Origin: Polytrichum commune
Lineage: Eukaryota; Streptophyta; Polytrichopsida; Polytrichales; Polytrichaceae
DNA: 64,000 bases
Assembly (NCBI GenBank): GCA_950295325.1
Contig: OX485807.1
Coordinates: 15,279,001 to 15,343,000 of the forward strand
Reading direction: 5' to 3'
The position numbers and the translations under genes are program-made. This document shows positions 23,501 to 34,900 of this stretch, piece by piece. Positions within the stretch are counted from its first letter, which is position 1; every line of letters begins with the position of its first letter. The notes beneath the pieces are model-generated. The model saw only the letters and a list, made by a program, of their open reading frames with translations. It did no database searches and was not told the origin of the DNA.

Positions 23501-24551
23501 TAAATTCCCTTCATTTGAGGTTTCGAGAGTGTACCCATGGCCCCCAGACTAGCCATAACCACACCAACCCAGTCAAGTCCGTGCATTGCTTCATGCAAGT
23601 AAAAATGTGAAAACACTGCCAAAACTGCGAGTCCACATCCTGACACTGGCTGGACAACAGAAACCTGTCCATTCATAACACTGATTAGGCACAGCTAATA
23701 AATGATTAAAAATAAAAATAAAACAAATGAAATATTTGTTTGATATATGCAAATCACATGGCCAACTAGTCAGAGTCATGCATCATAATCTTCAGCTGTT
23801 GGTCACATGAAAAGTTGCAGATAGTAGATACAAGATAGTTGTTTGCATGAGCACTTAAAGTTGCAAAGGGACATGCACTCACTCACAGGAGCCTGAGAAA
23901 CAGCCTTGAGCATGAGCAGTGCCCCTGCAATGTCCACTGCCACACCAATAACCCATGTCCTGCTGCCTCCATACTTACGTATCACCTGGATGCAATGAAC
24001 TTCATAAGTATAAGCTTTCCTCTTGGCTGTCCACTGCTTGCCTATTGTTTGACCCATAGTACATATATAATTTTTTGTAAAAAAGAAAATACCTGTATGT
24101 GATAATACTCTTAGCAGACCTCTGGTAGGTTTAGCAAGTATAACCTGCAGTTACTATGCTGATACTGACACATGCATAGTGTGCACAATCTTGAAATAGC
24201 AAATGAGGTGTATCAATGACAGCTGAATCACCTTTAGCATGCCCCTGAAATAATCTTGATTTGTGTTCAATGCAAGGACTGTGATGCCCACTCTCATGAA
24301 TTGCAATCTAGAAAGTCATTAAGTAACGAAGATTGATTATGTATTAAGGAGTTTTTATCACAGAGGAACGTTGCACAACAAGTCCTAGCCATGTTGTTAC
24401 TATTCTGCAAGATTTGTGAAGATCTTCAGTGCGAATTTACCTTCCGATCCAAAGACAATTGAGGTAGCCCTTTCGTGCCTTCTTTCTGAAGAACTTTTCC
24501 AACATTGTTACCAGCTGCAGCTACAAGTGTTAGCACCACTGCTTCCCACAT
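20513..24551 (-). CDS. NIPA-type (DUF803) probable magnesium transporter
   Basis: Nine exons on the minus strand: 24441-24551, 23887-23985, 23535-23664, 23044-23132, 22595-22666, 22064-22122, 21540-21660, 21058-21206 and 20513-20705. All have GT-AG borders and matching phases, giving 340 aa. The N-terminus has [17 protein letters not shown], exon 3 the family block [20 protein letters not shown], exon 8 [13 protein letters not shown] and LFALGETLP, and exon 9 a basic cytosolic tail with [10 protein letters not shown]. Hydrophobic segments alternate through the protein as in a multi-pass NIPA/DMT-fold transporter; the family is thought to move Mg2+ across endomembranes. It resembles the divergent Arabidopsis NIPA8/9 branch (At3g26670 type) most. 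The start ATG is followed at once by conserved sequence. Upstream, 24552-25860 probably holds a 5' UTR with an intron; part of it is duplicated at 27645-28235. Confidence 0.9.
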
Positions 24552-26050
24552 CTCAAAGACTGAGAACCAGCGGCTGCGTCTCTCTCAATCCAAGAGAGAC
24601 ACGGAGAAGAGCACCTCTGACCAAAATCAGGCGTGACAGAATCCGTTAACTTGCAACTCAGGTAAATTTGTCAAAATCTGGGTCCTCACAACGTCATTCA
24701 CAAGCTGACTTTTCTCACAACCGAGAATCTAGTGCTGGAGAAGCCAAATTTCAGAGAGGGTGTTACTCAAGAGGATCCTCCATGTGTATCTGCTCTTCTT
24801 CTGCACACTTCTAGGGTTTTTTAACCCTACTACTCCAGAAGACATAACCTCGTCTGCATTTATGGCAAATGTGTACTACGTCAGTATTAAAAATACATTT
24901 ACTTTTTCAAAATCTTTCAATCCTGCACTTGCATTGCATTTCTGAAGCAACAAATAAGCTTCACTCTCACAGTCCAAAAAATGCATGAAGGACACCAGCT
25001 GAAGCATCAGCTCCTAAAACTCTTTGTGGACAACAATGTCACACACACGAATCCCTGTTACAAAAAGACGAGTAGGACACACCACCCAAATGCAAGTCTC
25101 ATGAAGAGTATTTCCAAAATAATTTCATATGGCCGTGATGAGGAAATCCCAGACACAAGGAATTCATCAGTACCGCACTACTACAACGCCCATTCAAAAA
25201 CACAAGTAAGAAAAAATAGGAGGATTACTGCCACATAATGCAGGCTGTTACAATCTGAATCTCAAATCCAGGTGACTCTCCAACCCTAAACCTATCCCAA
25301 TCACTCAACCCCCCTAACACTCTAAGCTCGATCGGACCCAATTTGCACACCCCTGAATCAGGTAGATCGGGTGCCAAAACCCGGGGGGAAGGGGGGGGGG
25401 GTTAGTTGGAAATTATGATTCCAAAAACACGGAATCCGAAATTCCAAAGCCTCAATAGAGTTCTACTGCTCACCTAGGGTTTTGGAATCCTGCCACAAAA
25501 GGGCTAAACTCTGCACACAGATAAAAAAGCAAAAAAAAAGGGAAAAACACACCCGGTTGATCCAAAAATAAGCTAAACAAAACACGAAGAAACTCAGGGG
25601 TGCCCACCTCAGACGACTTGTACAGCTTGACTGAAGAGTCCTTCCTTGGGCGAGACGTAAGGGTTTTGAGCACCAATGCACGTTACGAAAGGAAGTTGAG
25701 AGCTCGCCAGAAGCCACAGAGGGAGTTGAAATCTCGCAATGAGCAGGAGATATCAATAAGCTAGAGAGAGAAAGCGAGAGCAAGTTGGTGTGAAATCTGC
25801 AAATCTATAAGTCAAGTTGTAAGTGTATTCGATGGATGATGCGATTGAAGCGACGATCGAGCGTTGCGGCACTATAATCGTAGTGACAGTGCGATCGCTT
25901 TGGCTTGCTCCTTCGTAAGTCCTCGTCTCTCGTTGTTGGCCTAACCACAGTCGTCGACTTGGATGAATGTTTGGCGAGCTCTCATCTGTGTTTCTCGTTC
26001 CTGAGCTCCGATTCTCCCAAGTGATTTGGTACTTCCCGGCTCGCCAATCA
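24552..26050 (-). other. Probable 5' UTR/promoter region of the NIPA gene
   Basis: The sequence from 24230 to about 25405, reaching upstream of the first coding exon, is partly duplicated elsewhere, so it is old NIPA-linked DNA. A minus-strand frame at 25783-25463 and its neighbour at 25676-25470 look like leader sequence: a GAG/GTGGGC splice-donor-like site lies near 25612. G and C runs lie at 25382-25401. Transcript data would be needed to place the leader; no separate gene is supported. Confidence 0.4.
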
Positions 26051-26054
26051 TACT

Positions 26055-26402
26055 AAGGTACATGGGTCTTAAATGGTTACTTTTTCCTCAACTAGCCAAG
26101 GATATGAAACATGTGAATAGTGCAAAATGATTCGCAAATCCAAACCCTAGCCACTTTCCTCCAATCTCCCGAGCTCGTATGAATATCTTGTTCGTTATCA
26201 AAACAAAAAAAATTGAGCTCATTAAATGGTCATATAGGTCCGTTCAGTTATGTTGATTGTTTCGAGTCTAGAATGGTGTTCATATTTTGAGTATGAACAT
26301 GTGCCTTCTTGGTATTCAATATGAGAGCCACATCAAACTACATGCCACTCAAATATAGTGTCCTAGTAAGAAAAGTAGCATAATAAGGGTTGTCTACCTT
26401 AA
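26055..26402 (+). repeat. Dispersed repeat, partner at 48183-48814
   Basis: It opens TAAGGTACATGGGTCTTAAA (partner TTAAGGTACATGAGTCTAAA), and both contain ATTAAATGGTCATATAGG or CTAAATGGTCATATAGG and AGTGTCCTAGTAAGAAAAGT or AGTGTCCTAATAAGAAAAGT. They end in AATAAGGGTTGTCTACCTTA-like sequence. Same orientation. The partner is longer because of insertions. No coding frame is conserved. Confidence 0.7.
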
Positions 26403-26920
26403 TGTTCATAACAGTCTTCAGTTTTGAGAGAGAGAACAGAGACAGAGAGATCATGTGGAGCATTAAGTATAAAATGGCACCACTTTGGTTGTTCATAGTA
26501 GTAGTCTAAGAAGGATGCAATGACACTTTTAGAAGAGCATCAACTTTGGTCAATCACAATGGCTAAATGGGGATCTATCCGCTCAACGAGGCAGTGTAAG
26601 AAGTGATCCACAAAAGGTGGACAACACCTTCATTCAATAGAAGATCCTCACCCACAATAAGATTGACTTTGTAGTGATTCTCATCTAGCAATCCAACATT
26701 ATTGGATCCCTCTAGTGAAAAGTAAAAGGCTCATTTTATTGAAACAACTTTGTGAATTTTTTTAGGTCAAATCTATTTTTTTGGGAAAAATTATGTAGAC
26801 TCTATATAGATTTGCTAATATATGGAATTCTTTTGAAATTTCCCCAAATTGTTTCACAGGCCTGAAATGCAAAATTTTCTTAAAACATCACTTTAAGGCC
26901 TCAAGAACATACATGACAAG
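26403..26920. other. Spacer, no feature recognised
   Basis: A purine-rich GAGAGAGAACAGAGACAGAGAG run lies at about 26424-26449. Nothing else is recognised. Confidence 0.4.
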
Positions 26921-26924
26921 AACA

Positions 26925-27650
26925 TGACATGTTCTTTTTCAATACAACTTCTCACGACCGAGATTTTTTCAAGGCATGGATCAAACATGAAGGGATCTAT
27001 TCTAGCTGTGTTCCAAGCTCAAACTATGTTCTACCCAGAAAATTTCCAAGTAAATTTGAGCATGTAGAAATTATTTCTTTCAAACTTAAACAACCCTCGC
27101 AAATATCAAACATATTTTAACAGTTATTTCCTCCCCCAAAAAAAGGCATCTACACTAAATAACGTATTTAGTGTCATATGATATTTTACGTCACTGTGGT
27201 AGCTTTTCTCATAACATTTCTTATGAATAACTTTACAAGTATCGTCATCCCAACCTACTTTCAATTCATCCACTTTTTGTATATCTTCATCATACCATTA
27301 TGTAATGAACTATTGTCATAGATGATTAAAATTGAATGAAAATCCACTTAGTAAGTGACAGTAATTGCAACATTGTAAATCTATAACACCCAAGTTGTTG
27401 TTTTTTCAAGGAATGAGAGACTATGTTATATTTTACATCTATTGTTGGTGACACTACATGGGCACTTTTAGAATTAGTATCGAGCAAGACAAAAAGGAAT
27501 CAATGACACTAAACACAATGTTCGATAAATAAATAAAAATAATTAAAAATAATCATATCACAATCCAAATCTAGTCGAACCCCGACACGATGATATAGAT
27601 TCCAAGGAAGTTTAAGCCCATTCTTCATAAATCATAGCTCCTTGAGGTCA
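26925..27650 (+). repeat. ~715-bp dispersed repeat, inverted copy at 46375-47090
   Basis: The two copies are alike along their whole length. Both include a 63-codon frame beginning FFNTTSHD (26929-27120 here, 47086-46895 there) with few changes, then a nested ~346-bp MITE, and end in a block around CGACACGATGATATAGATTC. The small frame has no resemblance to known proteins; its apparent conservation mostly reflects overall similarity of the copies. Confidence 0.85.
27150..27513 (+). mobile_element. ~346-bp MITE, copy 1
   Basis: Inner ends TTTAGTGTCA (27167-27176) and TGACACTAAA (27504-27513) form perfect 10-bp inverted repeats. On the left the inverted repeat extends outward to CTACACTAAAT at 27151, making the terminus itself palindromic. 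The other copies are 46501-46864 (opposite strand), about 47365-47712 (opposite strand) and 48966-49327. No coding capacity, constant length and inverted ends define a MITE. Confidence 0.75.
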
Positions 27651-28235
27651 AATTTCCAACTAAACCCCCCCCCCCCGATCTACATGATTTAGGGGTGTGC
27701 AAATTGGGTCCGATCAAGCTTAGAGTTATAGGGGGGGTTGAGCGATTGGGATAGGGTTTAGGGTTGGAGAGTCACATGGATTTGAGATTCAAATAGTAAT
27801 AGCCCGCATTATGTGGCCATAATCCTCCTATTTTTCTTACTTGTGTTTTTGAATGGGCGATGTAGTAATGCGGTATCGATGAATTCCTTGTGCTTGGGAT
27901 TTCCTCATCACGGCTATTGATATTCTTTTGGAAATACTCTTCATGAGACTTGCCATTGATACACCTCATTTGTTATCTCAAGATTGTGCACACTATGCAT
28001 GTGTTAGTATCAACATAGTTAACTGCATGTTACACTTGCTTGAAGTACACCTAAGAGTCAACCAAACCTACCAAAGGTCTGCTAAGAGTATTATCACATT
28101 CATGTAATTTATTTTTTACGAAAATTTATATATATATACTATGGGTCAAACAATAGGCAAGCAATGGACATCCAAGAGCGAAGCTTATACTACTAAAGTT
28201 CATTGCATCCAAGTGATACGGAAGTATGGAGTAGT
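27645..28235 (+). pseudogene. Inverted, internally deleted copy of the NIPA 5' region
   Basis: Read on the + strand this matches the minus-strand NIPA gene: first the DNA upstream of exon 1 (25405 to about 25100), then a jump to 24230-23970. The ~870 bp between, including coding exon 1, is missing. It ends inside exon 2, with GTGATACGGAAGTATGGAG against GTGATACGTAAGTATGGAG, and the splice acceptor AG is changed to AA. It is therefore a gene fragment, not a functional paralogue. Confidence 0.85.
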
Positions 28236-28242
28236 CCCACAT

Positions 28243-28372
28243 ATTTGTGTGTTGATAATTTGTTGTAGGATAAAGTGACAAAGAAGTAAACAATTGCACA
28301 AGTGTAATAGAGGTGAAAGGAGAAGATGTAAGTCAAAGCTATTGCCCTTAGAGGACTCTTTTCCCCATAACC
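28243..28372 (+). repeat. Fragment shared with a COG7 intron (39129-39252)
   Basis: Both read GTGTTGATAATxTGTTGTAG, GTGACAAAGAAGTAAACAAT and AGCTATTGCCC...TAGAGGACTCTTTTCC in the same order, at about 90 percent identity by eye. Here it abuts the NIPA fragment with a gap of only a few bases. It is either a small repeat or a second host-gene piece in the same mosaic. Confidence 0.8.
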
Positions 28373-28439
28373 GATTCTTAGGCCATAACCCATAAGCCTA
28401 AGAATCGATTATGGGTGCCTATGCTCTAAAGGCCGCTTC

Positions 28440-29000
28440 ACACTATGGCCGTCAAAGTCGAGAGGCCATGGGATTGAGTGGCCAAACTTTGAGCCACTTC
28501 ACACACGAGACTGAGAGCCCGTGACCGGTACACTTCAAGCACTCTCATTGGTGGAAAAGGCGGAGCCGGTCCAAGTTCGCTTCACACTACGCTTGAGGGA
28601 CCAACATAGTATGTGAATGCAAAATGGATGCAGAGTCTACATGGATTCCTACATGGCATCGAATGGATCATGTTTCACGGTCACTTGGACTATTCTCAAA
28701 AACCACCTCTTGGAGGTAGGCCTAGCACAAAATTGGGAGACCATGGCACTCTGAACGCTTGCAACCGCTGATTTATTCTATTTTATCATATGTGTGAGGA
28801 CGTGTATGAATAGAAATTCATTGAAGTAGCATTTGGTTGAGGGTCCGGTCACATATATATGACTTCACACTACACTTGAGGGTCCGTGACCACACTACAT
28901 GATTTCGGAAGTGCCTTGCGACGGCCTTGGGACACTTTCTTTTGGGCTTTCACAATTTCATGGTCATGGCTCTTGGCTCGTGTGTGAAGCGGCCACCCTT
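28440..29000 (+). repeat. Dispersed repeat with TTCACACTACGCTTGAGG motifs, copy 1
   Basis: It shares blocks with 45870-46260 (+), 47100-47370 (-) and 50820-51200 (+): a GTCTACATGGATTCCTACAT block, an AAAATTGGGAGACCATG block, GTAGCATTTGGTTGAG, and a TTGGTCATG-like block. The copies are truncated differently, so the full length is unknown (at least about 550 bp). No coding potential is recognised. The 213-codon minus-strand frame at 28950-29591 begins in this repeat family and has no family resemblance. Confidence 0.7.
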
Positions 29001-29444
29001 TGTTGAGAGTCCAAAGAAATGGGCTGAAAATAGCCAATAAAATATAGTAAGTGGAGCCTTCGGCCGGGCATAGTGTGAAGCCTCCAAAGGCCAAGCCCAA
29101 AGTCCAAACCCAAAGGAGCATCCCCCTTTATTCCTTGCCCAAAACAACCCCTCCAATCTAACGGCCAAGATCTTGTCAGTGACTAATATTTGTATGAAAA
29201 AAAACTGACGGCCTTTCGACCATAAGTTTGGGTTTCCATTCCCGTCCGGTCCAAACTTCCTTCGAGAGTCAGTTGCCTTCTTCAAAAAGTAATCATTTTG
29301 AATTGCGATGAACTTTGAACTTTGGCCTTTGTACGAAGGGTTGAAAGGCCGAACTCTTGGTTTCTTGCAATATGATCGATGGAAATTGACGGGCTCTCCA
29401 CCTTCAGGCGTAATGTGAAGTGCCCCTAAAACCCGAAAACAACT

Positions 29445-30126
29445 CTTCTTTGGTAGAGAAGCCTTCCCATTGAGAACATGCCCTATCTGCAACTCAACAA
29501 ATGTGGACACATGGCTATGCAAACAACAACACATCCATGCACTAATAACAAAAAGACATAACAAAGTTGTATGGGAAATACGTAAACTCATCTTATCATC
29601 TATACATTAATGAATGTAGGAACGCATAATGAAATACCCCAAGAAAACACAGTCCCAACATGGCTACTTCCATGTACATGTGATGCTCAAAGATGTCATT
29701 GCAACGCTAGGCTGAAACCCGCCATATTGTGCATCATAGGCCATCCATATAACCACCCCCCACTAGAAACCCCTACACCTGATATCACCATACAATTCAT
29801 AGAATTTACATATTGTAATGATAGATTTGCTGTTGAAACCCTTGATAGAGAAATCATAGAATACCAACCACTCATTAACAACCTCGTAACAAAGGGTTGG
29901 AACGTAGCCCCACTCATGGTACTAGTCGCAGGAGCAAGAGGCACAACACATATCCCGTCAATGAAAAAAACTAGAAACAACCCTCAAACTCCCTATCACG
30001 AAAATCAAAGACACATTTAAGCAAATTAACATAATTGCCACACAATATGCACAACTCCGTATTAGTCCACAAACGTAGGCTAGAAAACCGACAAACCATC
30101 AATGACCTCCAAAACCTATCATAGAT
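29445..30126 (+). pseudogene. Non-LTR-retrotransposon-like 3' coding remnant
   Basis: The + strand reads FPLRTCPICNSTNVDTWL, then KRHNKVVWEIRKLIL to two stops near 29607, and resumes in the open frame 29610-30020. After a frameshift near 29970 it goes on with KLETTLKLP and after a second one near 30035 with HKRRLENRQ, ending at 30126. The CxxC followed by a basic RHN segment, and then PDITIQFIEF...EYQPLINN...GW with a late VLVAGARGTTH stretch, resembles the zinc-knuckle plus restriction-like endonuclease tail found after the reverse transcriptase in some non-LTR elements. The reverse transcriptase itself is not visible. The family is uncertain; the decayed coding character is better supported than the name. 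Confidence 0.5.
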
Positions 30127-30381
30127 AAAGAAACTCCCAACCCACTATAGCTCCCCTCCCCCCCCCCCCCCACTAAATAACCCCAAACACGGCTCATACA
30201 ACAAACGACTACTGGAATTGATTCCTGGTTACAAAACATAGTGTCTACGTCCTACAAAGGGTGAAGTAGTTTTACATCTAACACCAGTGCCTTAAGGCAT
30301 GGCCTAGGATGTTCTATGAACAGACACTATTTTCTTCTTCTTCTGCCCCTAAAACCGGAGTGTCATTCTGCTGGCATCACA
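30127..30381. other. Short spacer with a C run
   Basis: A C run lies at 30159-30171. Nothing else is recognised before the foldback element. Confidence 0.4.
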
Positions 30382-30388
30382 GTTCATT

Positions 30389-31693
30389 ATGGTGGACGCT
30401 AAATACCCCCCCCCCACGAACTTTTCGGGGGGGGGGGGGGGATATTCTATCAGGGGCAGACCCCCGACATTTTTTCTGCACCCGACCGAAAACTGCTGCC
30501 CGCCCGCTCGATTTCAAAAAAACTAGTGTACCTGCATTTTTGAAGGCTACTTGTCCACAAATCCCATATTGAGTGCACTTCATTTTCAAGGTCTCAAATC
30601 CAATATATATGTTCACTTCCATTGAGTAAATAAGCAATTGACTAGATTTCATTTTCAAAATGAAACCGCCAATAAAGCATGTAATTAACTTGGAAGTCAA
30701 AAATATTACAAAATCCTCATTACCATTGAGGTTATAATTTTTGTCACTTACAATTGAAAGGGACTTTGTCATTCTAGAATGAAACTAAAATTTATGTTTT
30801 TTATTTTTTCATATAATATAATATAATGTATAATATATAATAATATACCATACTATATGATATAATATATCTAATATCTAATATATATTTAATACCTTCT
30901 ACAATCACAAAGTTTTCATACGCATTTAAACTAGTTAAGTAAGATTGAATGCAACTAAGTCTAATAATTTCTGATTAATCCTAATTAATCCTATTCAAGC
31001 CCAATTAAATCAGAAAATATGTGTACCAAATTAATTGACCCTAATTAATTATAAAATGTACTTACTAGAATTAGTCATGATTTAAATGGAATTAACTCCA
31101 GTAAATATAATTTATGATTAATTAGGCTTAATTATTTTGGTAAGCATATTTTCTGATTTAATTGTGCTTAATTAGGATTAATCAAAATATATTAGACTTA
31201 GTTGCATTCAATCTTACTTAACTAGTTTAAATGTATATGAAATCTTTGTGATAGTAGAAGGTATTAACTATATTATATGAAAATATGAAAATATGAAAAA
31301 AAACATAAATTTTAGCTTCATTTTAGAATGACAAAGTCCCTTTCAATTGTAAGGGACAAAAATTATAACCTCAGTGGTAATGAGCATTTTGTAATATTTT
31401 TGACTTCCAAGTTAATTACATGCTTTATTGGCGATTTCACTTTGAAAATGAAATCTAGTCAATTACTTATTTACTCAATGGAAGTGAACATATATATTGG
31501 ATTTGAGACCTTGAAAATGAAGTGCACTCAGTATGGGATTTGTGGACAAGTAACCTTCAAAAATGCAAGTACACTAGTTTTTTCGAAATCGGACGGGCGG
31601 GAGTTTTTGGTCGGGTGCAGAAAAAATGTCGGGGCTGCCCCTGACAGAATATTCCCCGATAAGTTCGTGGGGGGGGGGGATTTAGCGTCCGCC
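30389..31693. mobile_element. 1.3-kb foldback element with long inverted arms
   Basis: The left end reads GGTGGACGCTAAATACCCCC and the right end, on the other strand, GGCGGACGCTAAATCCCCCC. The arms (about 30389-31040 and 31085-31693) pair along nearly their whole length. Candidate target duplications GTTCATT flank it at 30382-30388 and 31694-31700. G and C runs lie just inside both ends, and the centre is AT-rich. The similar frames 30377-30772 (-) and 31328-31768 (+) are simply the two arms. No transposase is encoded. The end sequence does not match a superfamily I can name. Confidence 0.85.
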
Positions 31694-31700
31694 GTTCATT

Positions 31701-31919
31701 CTGATATTAGGGATATTCATCCTCTCTTCCTCTCTTCGTTGTTCTGCCGTTGGCACCCTTCTTATTAGTACTTCTTTAGCTATTCTCTTAGTGTTTTTCG
31801 CGCATTAAGTTTGGGAATACGTGGAAATGCGAGGCGAGGCGAGGCCGACAGGCAGCGAGCGAGAGAGCGATTGATTGATTGCTTTGGAGGACCGAGTGGG
31901 ATTCAGTGGGGTTGTGGCG
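31701..31919 (+). promoter_or_regulatory. Upstream region/5' UTR of the FEY-like gene
   Basis: A pyrimidine-rich TCATCCTCTCTTCCTCTCTTCG at 31720-31741 fits a plant core-promoter or leader Y patch. No TATA box is clear in the ~200 bp left between the foldback element and the start codon, so the element ends within the promoter. Confidence 0.35.
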
Positions 31920-34900
31920 ATGGGGGGGCTGGGATGGGGCAGCTGGATTGCCAATCTGCTGTGGGTGGCCACGGACACTCTCTTCCAACGAGTCACGACC
32001 ATGCACGTTCCTGGCCTTACTCCCCTCACGCCTCTCCCTCATCTCACCTGCATCATCACCGGTTGCACTTCCGGCATTGGCCTCCAAACCGCCAAGTACC
32101 GATCGCCCATCGCTGGTTTTTTACTTTTAAAAAAAGAATTTAAACTACCAATTCCTTACTCGAATGTTGTGCGATGGGTTTTTATTTTGGGCAAGGATAT
32201 GGTGGTGTGGAGTAAGGAGCTTGTATTCAGTTTATTGGGATTTGAGATATGGTCTTAGTGGTGACTCGATTGGGGTGATCGCCAATGTGGCAAATAAGCG
32301 AGACTAAATCTCAAGTAAAGCTCGGCATCTCTGTTACCTCCTTCGAATGCCATTCCTTGCCTTTTTGTTTTTGTTTCCTTGGCAAGAACATGCTGCTGGG
32401 AGAAGAAGTTGGCTGGTTCTTTCATTTGAGATTTGGTCTCCATCTCTTTTGGTGGGTGATCGCCAATGTGGCAATAGAAAAAAATAAAAGGGAAGGAATG
32501 GAAAGACCACACCGCGACGTACAATGCAGAGCATTAGGGCATTGTAATAGGTTACATATGAAATGGAAGGGAGCATTGTGTACCGCTGGCAGCAGATTTT
32601 AAAGCTGAAATGGAAGGTTTTTTTATTTTTTGTTACAAGGGAGAATAAATCTCATTTATCATCGGCTCGCCTCACTTAACCTGGACATTGAGATTTAGTG
32701 TTCTGGAGTGAGTTCGTTTTGAAGATTTTTTTATTTTTATTTTATTTTATTTTTTGTGATGATGCAGGCATCTGGCCAAGTCAAGGGCACATGTGGTATT
32801 CGCTGTGCGCAACTTAAAAGCCGCGAATGAGCTGATTGAGGAATGGCAGGCCGAATTAGGTGAGGGGAGCCCGCCCCTCCATTGCGAGGTGTGCACGCCT
32901 TCTCATCATTCATGTTTCTTTTGTTGGATAGATTGCTTGCATTGCAACGATCACATATTCCCAGCAGAGTACAGGGTTCCGGGCTATGTCTCCCATGATG
33001 CAGGTTCCACAAGATATAAGATTCCGGTGGGGTTTTGAACCTTGTCGAAATCGATGTGGGGACTCTATTACATAGTCCAAGTCGTTTGTGTCATAGTAGT
33101 GTGGAAGCCATTGTAAATGTGGATTTGGTTCAAATTTCAGCGACAGTAGTGTTCTCACCTCTAAAAACGCGAGTTAGAATACAGTTTGATAAGTTTGCGG
33201 TGCATGCATGGAGGTAGTAGTCTGGAGGTTTGAATGAAAAGCATTCTATATTGGTTCACTGAGGGTCAAACTCATTTTGGCATGCAATCAAGAGGTGCTA
33301 AACTGAGTTTGGCCGTCAATGAACCTCACGAAATAGGTTGCTCTTCTTTCAAATTCAAACACTACCTCCGAGTATGCACACCGTAAATTGAAAGAAATTA
33401 ATGATGTTGTATGCAAAAACAAACAATGAAATGTCACACGGGACCGACTCCCAGTGAAAATGTTCCAAAGAGTTAAAAGGATAACCCTAATGTACGTTCC
33501 ACATCATATTATATTCTGGTGGGGTTTTGAACCTTGTAAAAATCTTTGTGGGGACTCTGGACGCTAAACTCTAAACCAGCCTGCAGCTGCTTGCTGTCAA
33601 CTCGTTGTTTGAAAGAGAGACATAGTCCAACTTGTGTCTTGGCTATAATTGTCTTTGTCGAAGTCTGAGATTGTTTCAAAATTTAGCTACAAGTGGTGTT
33701 CTCACCTCAAAAACCTAGAGGGATTTTCCAGATTGGATAAAAGAGTGATATGTGAGGGCTGCAAGGTGGCGAGAGTCGCTCTTTTAAAAAAAAAAGGTGA
33801 GGCTCTCTATTGAATGACATGCATGAAGTGTGAGGAGTACAATAGATAAGGCACACAGTGTAAAGAAATGCATTTCATCAGGAAGCCTGCATTTAGTATT
33901 TGCAGTATGGAAAGATTCAATTGATAACTTCTTTTTTCAACTTATTTAAATGTCTATCATGCCTCATTCTGTAATCTGTAATCCTATTCCTGTTTCTGAA
34001 ATTGAGGAAAACTTTGTACCCTGAACTAAACAGTTTTAGTAAGAATGCTTGAATCTTATCCTTCAATTTAACGGAAAGCTTTTGATGCAAAATTTACATT
34101 TTCTTGTATACATTTTGATTCTCTATTAGGCATTGGTCATACATATTGCAGGCAATGGAGTTGGATTGTCTATCATTTGATTCTGTGCACAGATTCGGCG
34201 AAAGATGGGAGGCACGAAAGCTTGCCCTGAACGTGCTTATCAACAATGCTGGCATCTTTGCCATGAACGGTATGTTTTGGCTCTTGTCTCTCATTCTGAA
34301 GTGGCAACACTTTCAGTCGTGCTTTGGATCTCTCTTCACCACAAACCTGTAGATCCATATCTCAACAATATTTTCACATTAATTTAATCACATCAAACTA
34401 CAATGTTGAATTAATGCCTATCAATCATAGGGTTGCAAACTCAATCATTCATCTCTACGATTTTTAGTGGCAAGATCTAGAAGGATAAGAATACGAGTCG
34501 AATCAATGATAACTGAATTGTGAGTTAAATGTTGAATTAGGACTGTGAAGATATTGAACCCTGAAGGATATGTAATGTCACCGGCCACTGGGATTTTGAG
34601 ATGCATCAGATGACTGTTAGATGTGAGTTAATTTTCAAAGGAGTGATACATTCCTTATGTTGTTAAATTCACCTATTGATCTGGATGTAATAGAACTATA
34701 TGGATGAAATTCCAGGACTGCCAATGTCAATAATTCAGCAAAAGTCACTTATGTCACCCAATATGTGACATGAAATACTGGTTTGTGCCTATTGCAAGTG
34801 CAGTGCCGAAGAAATATTCAAATGATGGCTGTGAAACACATATGCAAGTGAATCATCTGGCTCCAGCTCTTCTTACAGTGCTGCTCTTACCGTCTCTACT

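Noticed and set aside
25463-25783. 106-codon minus-strand frame upstream of NIPA
   Set aside because: Position and composition fit the leader or promoter of the NIPA gene, and no start or domain evidence supports a protein.
26929-27120. 63-codon frame conserved between two loci (also 47086-46895)
   Set aside because: Conservation matches the overall DNA similarity of the dispersed repeat. There is no sign of extra constraint on codons by eye and no family resemblance.
28950-29591. 213-codon open frame on the minus strand
   Set aside because: It overlaps the TTCACACTAC-type dispersed repeat and the opposite strand of the retroelement-like remnant. The translation has no domain or family resemblance.
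31328-31768. 146-codon frame with a near-identical partner at 30377-30772 on the other strand
   Set aside because: The protein similarity is explained entirely by the two arms of the foldback element, which are alike as DNA.
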